DNA of 64,000 bases from Burkholderia cepacia. Its GTDB lineage: Bacteria; Pseudomonadota; Gammaproteobacteria; Burkholderiales; Burkholderiaceae. The notes below the pieces were generated by a model that saw nothing but the letters and a program-made list of their open reading frames with translations, made no database searches and was not told the DNA's origin. Shown one piece after another: positions 8,922-16,838 of this stretch; position 1 is the first letter of the stretch; each line of letters starts with the position of its first letter. Where the stretch lies: NCBI RefSeq assembly GCF_001039005.1, contig NZ_LDWR01000058.1:94465-158464 (forward strand), read 5' to 3'. The position numbers and the translations under genes were made by a program.

Positions 8922-9207
8922 AGGCGGGTCTGTGCGTCGTAACCGCGTAGTTTACTTCACGCGATCGGGTTCGGGCCGAATTCGTCGCCGGCAGGTGCAA
9001 CCGGCCGCGCCGCCGCCCCGGTCCGCACGCTGCAGCCGGCGCGCCAGGGTGATCAAAAGAACGCTCCCCGATGAATCAAAGCCCTCGCATCCCGAACGAA
9101 TCATGCGGCTTTCGGGCGCGCACCGGAGGCTCGCCCGCCCGGGCGCCCGACGCGGAACCGCGGCCGCGGAATCAGGCACGCCCGCTCAATAATTCGCACC
9201 GCCTGCC

Positions 9208-9221
9208 GTTAATGGATTAAC
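9208..9221. promoter_or_regulatory. perfect palindrome GTTAAT-GG-ATTAAC
   Basis: Six-base arms with a 2-bp centre, in the AT-rich part of the fimV/flgE intergenic region. The shape suits a dimeric regulator. The protein is unknown. Confidence 0.4.
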
Positions 9222-9271
9222 AGCCGCCAATAAAAAAATCCCACCGGCCCGCCAATCCCATTCCAATAAAT

Positions 9272-9321
9272 TTCAATTGAACGATAAGAAGTCAATTCCC
9301 CTCTCTTATCGTCGAATTGAA
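9272..9321. promoter_or_regulatory. long inverted repeat with 18-nt arms upstream of flgE
   Basis: The left arm 9272-9289 (TTCAATTGAACGATAAGA) and right arm 9304-9321 (TCTTATCGTCGAATTGAA) match at 16 of 18 positions across a 14-nt loop. No T-tract follows on either strand, so an operator or cruciform is more likely than a terminator. Confidence 0.55.
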
Positions 9322-9616
9322 CATTTCATCCCAGAAAGCCCCGCCCCATAAGGCTTACAGCCCATACTGCCCTCCCCATTGGTCGTACAAAAGCAATCGT
9401 TTCACCGGCAATTCAATTACATTACACAAAATTACACAGATCAAATAATTGCGGTCGCTACGATCGACTTCAAACAAGAATCGGCGCAATTCGACCATCG
9501 CGTTCGCACATGCCGGAAAGGCGGGAGCGCAGGCCGGGCTGACGCCGTGAGGTGCCAGGGGGCATCGCGCAGTCGCACGACTGCATTCACTCACCAGCTC
9601 GTTACGGGGATCGAAC

Positions 9617-10861
9617 ATGGGCTATCAGCAGGGTTTGAGCGGGTTGGCCGGCGCGTCGAGCAATCTCGACGTGATCGGCAACAACATCGCGAACGCAAAC
9701 ACGACCGGCTTCAAGCAGGGCCGCGCGAACTTCTCCGACATGTATGCGAATTCGGTCGCGACGTCGGTCAACACGCAGATCGGCATCGGCACGCAGCTCG
9801 CATCGGTGCAGCAGCAGTTCGGCCAGGGGACGATCAATACGACTCACTCGTCGCTGGATATCGCGATCAACGGCAACGGTTTCTTCCAGATGTCGAGCAA
9901 CGGCGCGACGACGTACTCGCGTGACGGCACGTTCCACCGCGACAAGAACGGCGCCATCGTCGACTCGCAAAACCGCAACCTGATGGGCTATGCGGCAGGC
10001 GCGGGCGGCGCGATCAACACCGCGGCGACCGTGCCGCTGCAGGCGCCGACCAACAACATCGCACCGCAGGCGACGACCAAGATCACCGGTCAGTTCAACC
10101 TGAACTCGCAGGACAAGGTGCCGACCAAGACGCCGTTCAACGCGACCGACAACACGACGTACAACTACAACTCGTCAATCCAGGTCTACGACACGCTCGG
10201 TGGCTCGCAGCAGGTCACGATGTATTTCACGAAGGGCGCGGCCGGCACCTGGCAGGCGTACGCGGGCGTGCAGGGCCAGACGCCGACGAATCTCGGCACG
10301 GTCACGTTCGACACGTCGGGCCGGATCAGCTCGACGACCTCGGCCGCCACCGGCCAGCCGACGCCGAGCCTCGGCCAGTTCGCGTTCTCGGTCCCCAACA
10401 CGACGGGCGGCGCCAACCCGCAGAACCTGACGCTCGACCTGAGCGGCACGACGCAGTACGGCGGGAAGAACGGCGTGACCAACCTCGCGCAGGACGGTTT
10501 CGCGAGCGGCACACTGACGACGTTCTCGATCGGCCCCGACGGCAAGCTGACCGGCAACTACTCGAACGGGCAAAGCGCGGTGCTCGGCCTGATCGCGCTC
10601 GCGAACTTCAACAACCCGAACGGGCTCGTGAACATCGGCGGCAACCAGTACACCGAATCCGCCGCGTCGGGCGTGCCGCAGATCTCCGCGCCGGGTAGCA
10701 CGAACCACGGCACGCTGCAGGGGAGCGCGCTGGAAAACTCGAACGTCAACCTGACGACCGAGCTCGTGAACCTGATCACCGCGCAGCGCAATTACCAGGC
10801 GAATGCGCAGACGATCAAGAGCCAGCAGACAGTCGACCAGACGCTGCTGAACCTGCGCTGA
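9617..10861 (+). CDS. flgE: flagellar hook protein FlgE, isolated copy
   Basis: 414 residues. The N-terminal flagellar rod/hook signature GLSGLAGASSNLDVIGNNIA and NTTGFKQGR and the C-terminal ENSNVNLTTELVNLITAQR with a YQANAQTIK helix flank a Gly/Thr/Asn-rich middle. FlgE polymers form the hook, exported by the flagellar type III system. No other flagellar gene is next to it, whereas flgE normally lies in flgBCDEFGHIJKL; this is therefore probably a second, orphan hook gene. GGGGA precedes the ATG at 9617. It is convergent with asd and separated from it by a bidirectional terminator. Confidence 0.92.
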   Translation: MGYQQGLSGLAGASSNLDVIGNNIANANTTGFKQGRANFSDMYANSVATSVNTQIGIGTQLASVQQQFGQGTINTTHSSLDIAINGNGFFQMSSNGATTYSRDGTFHRDKNGAIVDSQNRNLMGYAAGAGGAINTAATVPLQAPTNNIAPQATTKITGQFNLNSQDKVPTKTPFNATDNTTYNYNSSIQVYDTLGGSQQVTMYFTKGAAGTWQAYAGVQGQTPTNLGTVTFDTSGRISSTTSAATGQPTPSLGQFAFSVPNTTGGANPQNLTLDLSGTTQYGGKNGVTNLAQDGFASGTLTTFSIGPDGKLTGNYSNGQSAVLGLIALANFNNPNGLVNIGGNQYTESAASGVPQISAPGSTNHGTLQGSALENSNVNLTTELVNLITAQRNYQANAQTIKSQQTVDQTLLNLR

Positions 10862-10875
10862 TCCGCGCATGAAAA

Positions 10876-10920
10876 ACGCGCCGCGCCAGCCTTGACATCA
10901 TCAAGGCCGACGCGGCGCGT
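10876..10920. terminator. bidirectional terminator between flgE and asd
   Basis: Outer arms 10876-10885 and 10911-10920 (ACGCGCCGCG/CGCGGCGCGT) enclose an inner CCTTGA-TCAAGG stem. On the minus strand the hairpin is followed by a T-run (complement of GAAAAA at 10871-10876), which fits the end of asd; on the plus strand it closes flgE without a strong T-tract. Confidence 0.8.
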
Positions 10921-10963
10921 CATCTTGTGCAGCCCGGCCCACAGGCCGGACCGGCAAGCGGGC

Positions 10964-12085
10964 TTACTTGTCGAGCAGGATGCGCAGCATGCGGCGCAGC
11001 GGCTCGGCCGCGCCCCACAGCAGCTGGTCGCCGACCGTGAACGCCGACAGGTATTCGCCGCCCATCGCGAGCTTGCGCAGACGGCCGACCGGCACCGTCA
11101 GCGAGCCGGTGATCTTCGCCGGCGACAGGTCGCGCATCGATGCTTCACGCTCGTTCGGCACAACCTTCACCCAGTCGTTCGCCGAGGCGAGGATGCCGTT
11201 GATCTCGTCGAGCGGCACATCCTTCTTCAGCTTGATCGTCAGCGCCTGCGAGTGGCAGCGCATTGCGCCGATCCGCACGCACAGGCCGTCGACCGGGATC
11301 GAGCCCGGCTCGCCCATGGCCGGCTTGCCGAGGATCTTGTTGGTTTCCGCGCCGCCCTTCCACTCTTCCTTCGACATCCCGTTGCCGAGATCCTTGTCGA
11401 TCCACGGGATCAGCGAGCCGGCGAGCGGCACGCCGAAGTTGCTGGTCGGCATCGCATCGCTGTTCATCGCGGCCAGCACGCGGCGGTCGATGTCGAGAAT
11501 CGCGGAAGCCGGATCGGCGAGCTGTTCCTGCACCGCGCCGTTCAGCGTGCCCATCTGCGACAGCAGCTCGCGCATGTTCTGCGCGCCCGCGCCCGATGCG
11601 GCCTGGTAGGTCATCGCCGTCATCCAGTCGACGAGATTCTCGCGGAACAGGCCGCCCAGCGCCATCAGCATCAGGCTGACCGTGCAGTTGCCGCCGACGA
11701 AGTTCTTCGTGCCCTTGACCAGCGCGTCCTTGATCACGTCGAGGTTGACCGGATCGAGGATGATGACTGCGTCGTCCTTCATCCGCAGCGACGATGCCGC
11801 ATCGATCCAGTAGCCGTTCCAGCCGGCCGCGCGCAGCTTCGGGAACACGTCGTTCGTGTAGTCGCCGCCCTGGCACGTGATGATCACGTCGCACTTCTTC
11901 AGCTCGTCGACGTTGGTCGCATCCTTGAGCGTAGTCTCGTTTTTCGCGAACGACGGCGCTTTGCCGCCCGTGTTGCTGGTGCTGAAAAACACCGGTTCGA
12001 TCAGGTCGAAATCGCCCTCTTCCTGCATGCGCTGCATCAGGACGCTGCCGACCATGCCGCGCCAACCTACGAGACCTACGTTCAT
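10964..12085 (-). CDS. asd: aspartate-semialdehyde dehydrogenase
   Basis: 373 residues from the ATG at 12085. It starts with the NADP-binding GLVGWRGMVGSVL segment and has the catalytic cysteine C134 in GGNCTVS, plus RIGAMRCHSQA near the substrate site. It reduces aspartyl phosphate to the semialdehyde used for lysine, diaminopimelate, threonine and methionine. Position after leuB and before fimV matches several proteobacterial genomes. A longer in-frame reading to 12157 adds unconserved residues. Confidence 0.97.
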   Translation of the reverse strand: MNVGLVGWRGMVGSVLMQRMQEEGDFDLIEPVFFSTSNTGGKAPSFAKNETTLKDATNVDELKKCDVIITCQGGDYTNDVFPKLRAAGWNGYWIDAASSLRMKDDAVIILDPVNLDVIKDALVKGTKNFVGGNCTVSLMLMALGGLFRENLVDWMTAMTYQAASGAGAQNMRELLSQMGTLNGAVQEQLADPASAILDIDRRVLAAMNSDAMPTSNFGVPLAGSLIPWIDKDLGNGMSKEEWKGGAETNKILGKPAMGEPGSIPVDGLCVRIGAMRCHSQALTIKLKKDVPLDEINGILASANDWVKVVPNEREASMRDLSPAKITGSLTVPVGRLRKLAMGGEYLSAFTVGDQLLWGAAEPLRRMLRILLDK

Positions 12086-12392
12086 GACTAACCCTTTGAT
12101 GGAGCTTCCCCGCCATTTCCGTCCCCGCTGTGACCGCGCGGGGAAAAAGGCGGGCACGACGGACGATCAGCGTTTAATGATCGTTTTCGTGGTAATGGTT
12201 TTCGTGATGACGATGGCGCGCGCACCCGCACGGGCAATGCTGCCGTGGAGTTTCAAGACCGGGGAGATCAGGGAAATATGCGCCATCGTTCGAGTCTACA
12301 CAAAGCCGGTTGCCCGCACAACGGCCAACCGCGCGCGAACCGGCCGTTTTTGCAGCCTGTTCGCGCCCTTTCTACGTTATTACCGCAAAGCC
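12086..12392. other. asd upstream region
   Basis: A 307-bp gap between leuB and asd (both leftward) with no credible gene. On the minus strand a weak promoter-like pair, TTGTGC then TAGACT with 17 bp between, occurs near 12290-12320 and may drive asd separately from leuCDB. Confidence 0.4.
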
Positions 12393-13460
12393 TTACAGCG
12401 CCGCGATCACCGCATCGCCCATTTCGGTCGTGCCGACCAGCTTGCCGCCCGGCGTCGCGATGTCGCCCGTGCGGTAACCCTGTTCGAGCACCGTTTTCAC
12501 CGCGCGCTCGATGCGATCGGCCTGCTCCGCGCGATTCAGCGAGTAGCGCAGCAGCATTGCGGCCGACAGGATCGTCGCGAGCGGGTTCGCGATGCCCTTG
12601 CCCGCGATGTCCGGCGCCGAACCGTGCGACGGTTCGTACAGGCCCTTGTTGTTCTTGTCGAGCGACGCCGACGGCAGCATGCCGATCGAGCCTGTCAGCA
12701 TCGACGCTTCATCCGACAGGATGTCGCCGAACATGTTGCCCGTCACGATCACGTCGAACTGCTTCGGCGCCTTCGCGAGCTGCATTGCCGCGTTGTCGAC
12801 GTACATGTGCGACAGCTCGACGTCCGCGTATTCCTTCGACACGTCGATCATGATGTCGCGCCAGAACTGCGACGTTTCGAGCACGTTCGACTTGTCGACC
12901 GACAGCAGCTTCTTCGCGCGCTTGCGTGCCGCCTGGAACGCGACGTGCGCGATGCGGCGCACTTCCGGTTCCGAGTAGCGCATCGTGTCGAAGCCTTCGC
13001 GCTCGCCGGCGAACGGGCCGTCCGGTGCGGCGCGCACGCCGCGCGGCTGGCCGAAGTAGATGTCGCCGTTCAGTTCGCGCACGATCAGGATGTCGAGGCC
13101 CGCGACGAGCTCGGGCTTGAGCGGCGACGCATCGACGAGCTGCGGATAGCAGATCGCCGGACGGAAGTTCGCGAACAGCTCGAGATGCTTGCGCAGCCCG
13201 AGGATCGCCTGCTCGGGGCGCAGCGCGCGCTCGAGCGAGTCGTACTTCCAGTCGCCGACCGCGCCGAACAGGATCGCGTCGGCTTCCTTCGCGAGCTTCA
13301 GCGTCGCGTCGGGCAGCGGATGACCGCTCGCCTCGTAGCCCGCGCCGCCGACCGGCGCCTGCTCGAGCTCGAACGTCTCGTCGAGTGCGTTCAACACCTT
13401 CACGGCTTCATTGACGATTTCCGGACCGATGCCGTCGCCGGGCAGCACTGCAATCTTCAT
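12393..13460 (-). CDS. leuB: 3-isopropylmalate dehydrogenase
   Basis: 355 residues. It begins KIAVLPGDGIGPEIV and has the isopropylmalate loop with RALRPEQ, the YSEPEVRRIAHVAF segment, the DKSNVLE helix, the metal-binding NMFGDILSDE and the NAD-binding EPSHGSAPDIAGKG. It oxidatively decarboxylates 3-isopropylmalate in leucine synthesis. It follows leuD by 76 bp in the same transcription direction. Confidence 0.97.
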   Translation of the reverse strand: MKIAVLPGDGIGPEIVNEAVKVLNALDETFELEQAPVGGAGYEASGHPLPDATLKLAKEADAILFGAVGDWKYDSLERALRPEQAILGLRKHLELFANFRPAICYPQLVDASPLKPELVAGLDILIVRELNGDIYFGQPRGVRAAPDGPFAGEREGFDTMRYSEPEVRRIAHVAFQAARKRAKKLLSVDKSNVLETSQFWRDIMIDVSKEYADVELSHMYVDNAAMQLAKAPKQFDVIVTGNMFGDILSDEASMLTGSIGMLPSASLDKNNKGLYEPSHGSAPDIAGKGIANPLATILSAAMLLRYSLNRAEQADRIERAVKTVLEQGYRTGDIATPGGKLVGTTEMGDAVIAAL

Positions 13461-13536
13461 GCGTTATTCCTGACTGGGTAGGTTATGGAGGCAGGCCGGC
13501 GAGCGCGCCGACAGCGCGCCCGCCTCGAAGGCGATA

Positions 13537-14187
13537 TCAGCCGACCAGCTTGGTGTTGAGCCACGGCTGCTTCACGAGCCGCTCGGCTTCGAACTGGCGG
13601 ATCTTGTCCGCGTGGCGCAGCGTGAGGCCGATGTCGTCGAAGCCGTTCAGCAGGCAGTACTTGCGGAACGCGGCGATCTCGAACGGATACTCGCGGCCGT
13701 CGCCCGTGCGCACGACCTGCGCGTCGAGGTCGATCGTCAGCTGATAACCGTTGAACGCATACGTGTCGTTGAACAGGTGATCGACCTGCTGCTCGGTCAG
13801 CACGATCGGCAGCAAGCCGTTCTTGTAGCAGTTGTTGAAGAAGATGTCCGCGAAGCTCGGCGCGATGATCGCGCGGAAGCCGTACTGCTGCAGCGCCCAC
13901 GGCGCGTGCTCGCGCGAGCTGCCGCAGCCGAAGTTCTTGCGCGCGACCAGCACCGATGCGCCCTGGTAGCGCGGCTGGTTCAGCACGAAGTCGGGATTCA
14001 GCGGACGCTTCGAGTTGTCCTGGCCCGGCTCGCCGTGATCGAGGTAGCGCCATTCGTCGAACGCGTTCGGACCGAAGCCCGTGCGCTTGATCGACTTCAG
14101 GAACTGCTTCGGGATGATCGCGTCGGTGTCGACGTTCTCGCGATCGAGCGGCGCCACGACGCCGGTATGCACATTGAATTTTTCCAT
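13537..14187 (-). CDS. leuD: 3-isopropylmalate dehydratase small subunit
   Basis: 216 residues, a normal LeuD. It contains the NVDTDAIIPKQFLKS start region, the GCGSSREHAPWAL aconitase-swivel motif, and FADIFFNNCYKNGLLP. It pairs with LeuC to isomerise 2- to 3-isopropylmalate. It is separated from leuC by a very small lipoprotein gene. Confidence 0.97.
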   Translation of the reverse strand: MEKFNVHTGVVAPLDRENVDTDAIIPKQFLKSIKRTGFGPNAFDEWRYLDHGEPGQDNSKRPLNPDFVLNQPRYQGASVLVARKNFGCGSSREHAPWALQQYGFRAIIAPSFADIFFNNCYKNGLLPIVLTEQQVDHLFNDTYAFNGYQLTIDLDAQVVRTGDGREYPFEIAAFRKYCLLNGFDDIGLTLRHADKIRQFEAERLVKQPWLNTKLVG

Positions 14188-14255
14188 GATCCGTCTATCC
14201 GGTTGAAGGGCCGGCGTTCAGCCGGCACACATCGACAAATTCTCGGCGGGAATCG

Positions 14256-14402
14256 TCACTCCGCGGCGCGCTTCAGCGCGTTGCCGGCGGCGTTGACGTC
14301 CTGCCCGAAGCCCTGGACGGTATTGCAGCCGGCGAGGCCGAAACCCAGCCCCGCCAGCGCCAGCGCGGCGACCAGCCGCGCGATGACCTTGGATGCCGTC
14401 AC
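14256..14402 (-). CDS. entericidin A/B-family small lipoprotein
   Basis: 48 residues with a GTG start at 14402, three bases after the leuC stop. The GCTGGGG at the leuC end can serve as ribosome-binding site. The sequence is a hydrophobic signal ending in the lipobox LAGC, then NTVQGFGQDVNAAGNAL, which is the entericidin signature. Such peptides are outer- or inner-membrane lipoproteins linked in Escherichia coli to a toxin/antidote pair; no partner is seen here. It lies between leuC and leuD and is probably co-transcribed with them. Its role in the leucine operon is unknown. Confidence 0.85.
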   Translation of the reverse strand: MTASKVIARLVAALALAGLGFGLAGCNTVQGFGQDVNAAGNALKRAAE

Positions 14403-14405
14403 GCG

Positions 14406-15815
14406 TTACCCCAGCTTGCGAATGTCGACGAAATGACCTTCGATCGCCGCGGCGGCGGCCATCGCGGGGCTCACGAGGTGCGTGCGACCGCCCGCGCCCT
14501 GCCGGCCCTCGAAGTTGCGGTTCGACGTCGACGCGCAGCGCTCGCCCGGCTCGAGCCGGTCGGCGTTCATCGCGAGGCACATCGAGCAGCCCGGCTCGCG
14601 CCATTCGAAACCGGCGTCCGTGAACACCTTGTCGAGCCCCTCGCGCTCGGCTTGCGCCTTCACGAGGCCCGAGCCCGGCACGACCATCGCGAGACGCACG
14701 TTCGACGCGATCCGGCGGTTCAGCTTCTTCACGACATACGCGGCCGCGCGGATATCCTCGATCCGCGCGTTCGTGCACGAGCCGATGAAGATCTTGTCGA
14801 CCTTGATCGCTTCCATCGGCGTGTTCGGCTCGAGCGCCATGTAGGCCAGCGCACGCTCCATCGCGTCGCGCTTGACCGGATCCTTCTCGCGCTCGGGATC
14901 GGGCACGCGACCGTCGATCGACGTGACCATTTCCGGCGACGTACCCCACGTGACCTGCGGGACGATCTCGGCCGCGTTCAGCTCGACCACGCGGTCGAAC
15001 TGCGCACCTTCGTCGGACTTGAACTGGCGCCAGTACTCGACGGCCTGATCCCATTCCGCGCCGGTCGGCACGAACGGACGGCCCTTCAGGTAATCGATCG
15101 TCGTGTCGTCGACGGCGACCATGCCCGCGCGCGCGCCGGCCTCGATCGCCATGTTGCAGACCGTCATGCGGCCTTCCATCGTCAGCGCGCGGATCGTCGA
15201 GCCGCCGAATTCGATCGCGTAGCCCGTGCCGCCTGCCGTGCCGATCTTGCCGATGATCGCGAGCACGATGTCCTTCGCGGTACAACCGCGCGGCAGTGCG
15301 CCCTCGACCTTCACGAGCATGTTCTTGCTCTTTTTCTGCAGCAGCGTTTGCGTCGCGAGCACGTGCTCGACTTCCGACGTGCCGATGCCGTGCGCGAGCG
15401 CGCCGAACGCGCCGTGCGTCGACGTATGCGAATCGCCGCACACGATCGTCATGCCCGGCAGCGTCGCGCCCTGCTCCGGCCCGATGATGTGGACGATGCC
15501 CTGGCGCACGTCGTTCATCTTGAACTGCGTGATGCCGAACGCATCACAGTTGGAGTCGAGCGTGTCGACCTGCAGCTTCGAGATGGGATCGGCGATGCCG
15601 TGGCTGCGGTCCGTGGTCGGCACGTTGTGGTCCGACACGGCCAGGTTCGCGCTGATGCGCCACACCGGACGCTGTGCGATCTTCAGCCCTTCGAATGCCT
15701 GCGGGCTCGTGACTTCATGCAGCAGCTGACGGTCGATGTACAGCAAAGTCGTGCCGTCATCCTCGGTGTGGACCACGTGGGTATTCCACAGTTTGTCGTA
15801 GAGAGTCTGTGCCAT
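14406..15815 (-). CDS. leuC: 3-isopropylmalate dehydratase large subunit
   Basis: 469 residues. [4Fe-4S] ligands are visible in GSCTNARIED and in PGCSMC, and the CGDSHTSTHGAFG and SDHNVPTTDR segments are typical. It carries the catalytic cluster of the isopropylmalate isomerase and opens the leuC-entericidin-leuD-leuB run. A CATAAT -10-like hexamer lies about 50 bp upstream (15861-15866, minus strand). Confidence 0.97.
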   Translation of the reverse strand: MAQTLYDKLWNTHVVHTEDDGTTLLYIDRQLLHEVTSPQAFEGLKIAQRPVWRISANLAVSDHNVPTTDRSHGIADPISKLQVDTLDSNCDAFGITQFKMNDVRQGIVHIIGPEQGATLPGMTIVCGDSHTSTHGAFGALAHGIGTSEVEHVLATQTLLQKKSKNMLVKVEGALPRGCTAKDIVLAIIGKIGTAGGTGYAIEFGGSTIRALTMEGRMTVCNMAIEAGARAGMVAVDDTTIDYLKGRPFVPTGAEWDQAVEYWRQFKSDEGAQFDRVVELNAAEIVPQVTWGTSPEMVTSIDGRVPDPEREKDPVKRDAMERALAYMALEPNTPMEAIKVDKIFIGSCTNARIEDIRAAAYVVKKLNRRIASNVRLAMVVPGSGLVKAQAEREGLDKVFTDAGFEWREPGCSMCLAMNADRLEPGERCASTSNRNFEGRQGAGGRTHLVSPAMAAAAAIEGHFVDIRKLG

Positions 15816-15931
15816 GGGTATGCGGGGTCGTTGTGACTACAAGCCTTACGGATGCGGTCGATTATGCCACGCAGAACGCGTCGCGGCGCAGGCCGGATGC
15901 GAAAAAACCCATTAAAAACAGTGGTTTGGCT

Positions 15932-15961
15932 GGTAGTGCCAATACCTGTATCGGCATTACC
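15932..15961. promoter_or_regulatory. inverted repeat upstream of leuC
   Basis: GGTAGTGCC (15932-15940) and GGCATTACC (15953-15961) pair at 8 of 9 positions over a 12-nt spacer, with a nested GGTA-N7-TACC. The site is about 115-145 bp before the leuC start, upstream of the probable promoter, where an activator such as a LysR-type protein could bind. No binding protein can be named. Confidence 0.35.
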
Positions 15962-16047
15962 CGGCAAACGGGGCGCGCGGGATCCGGTGAACTGCGATCG
16001 CGGATCGCGTCGCACGGATCGCGCGCGCCGGGCCGAAGCCCCGCGGC

Positions 16048-16812
16048 TCAGCCGTTCGGATATTCGCGGTTGATCAAATCGAGCCGCAGCATCGCGAACT
16101 GCATGCCGACATTGCTCATCAGGTACAGATCGCGGCGGCGCATCGCCGGCTGCTGCGCGGATGTGTCGTAGAGCGACGGCAGCGCCAGCCCGGCCGGCAC
16201 CGCCGCCTGCATCCCCGCCGCATTCGACACGCGCACGGCGATCGACGCCTGATCCGCGTGCGAGACGATCCCGACCGTGCCGAGCGCCGCGGCCGAGCCA
16301 GCTTGTCTGACGATCGCGGCGGCGACGCCGTCGGGCGTCGGGATCGGGCTGCCGGCAACCGCGGCAGGCGTCGCGATCGACGTCACGCCGGCCGTCAGCC
16401 CGTACTTCGACGCGAGCACCGTCGCGACCTCCTGCTGCGCGAAAATCGGCATCGCAATCGTCTGGCGCAGCCGGAACACCGCATCGGCGATCGCTTCATT
16501 CACGGGCCCCGGTACGGGCACGGTGCCGGATGCCGGCGCGCGACTGCCGAAGCCGTACGCGACGATCGTGCGGATGCGGCTCGAATCGACGGTCGGCGGC
16601 GTCCACGAGAAGAAGGTGTCGAACAGGTAGCCGGCCTCGTCGGCGGCCGTTGCGCGGTCGTTCAGCTCGGTCGTCAGCTTGCCGAGCATCTGGCGTTGCA
16701 GTTCGGCATCGGAAACCGGTGCGTCGCTCGCGAAACTCGGCGCGCTGGCGGCGCACGACGCGGCGAACACGGAAGTGGAAGCCAGGAAATGGCGGCGGGT
16801 CGTCATGGTCAT
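16048..16812 (-). CDS. Tat-exported protein of unknown function, paralog B
   Basis: 254 residues. The N-terminus TTRRHFLAS is a twin-arginine signal followed by a hydrophobic stretch ending ASAPSFASD, so the protein should be exported folded. The body shares blocks with the next gene upstream: PGPVNEAIADAVFRLRQ, VLASKYGLTAG, AALGTVGIVSHAD and SNAAGMQA. Those blocks loosely resemble the DUF218/YdcF layout (N-terminal beta strand, helix with conserved Asn/Glu, then a strand ending in His), but the classic motifs are not exact. The start may instead be the ATG at 16806. No function can be assigned. Confidence 0.75.
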   Translation of the reverse strand: MTMTTRRHFLASTSVFAASCAASAPSFASDAPVSDAELQRQMLGKLTTELNDRATAADEAGYLFDTFFSWTPPTVDSSRIRTIVAYGFGSRAPASGTVPVPGPVNEAIADAVFRLRQTIAMPIFAQQEVATVLASKYGLTAGVTSIATPAAVAGSPIPTPDGVAAAIVRQAGSAAALGTVGIVSHADQASIAVRVSNAAGMQAAVPAGLALPSLYDTSAQQPAMRRRDLYLMSNVGMQFAMLRLDLINREYPNG

Positions 16813-16838
16813 GAGATTCGAGTGAAAAACGGAAGGCG

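Larger units (their letters stand above)
8818..9616. other. 800-bp non-coding island between fimV and flgE, partly AT-rich
   Basis: No credible gene was found. The left part is GC-rich and carries a terminator-like hairpin (8895-8921). From about 9185 to 9480 the composition is much more AT-rich than the rest of the window and includes two clear inverted repeats (9208-9221 and 9272-9321). It must contain the divergent promoters of fimV (leftward) and flgE (rightward). A GTTTAC sequence occurs at 8950-8955. Confidence 0.7.

Noticed and set aside
8890..9192. A 100-codon open frame in the fimV/flgE island
   Set aside because: Arg-rich, no ribosome-binding site, and it includes one arm of a hairpin; likely chance.
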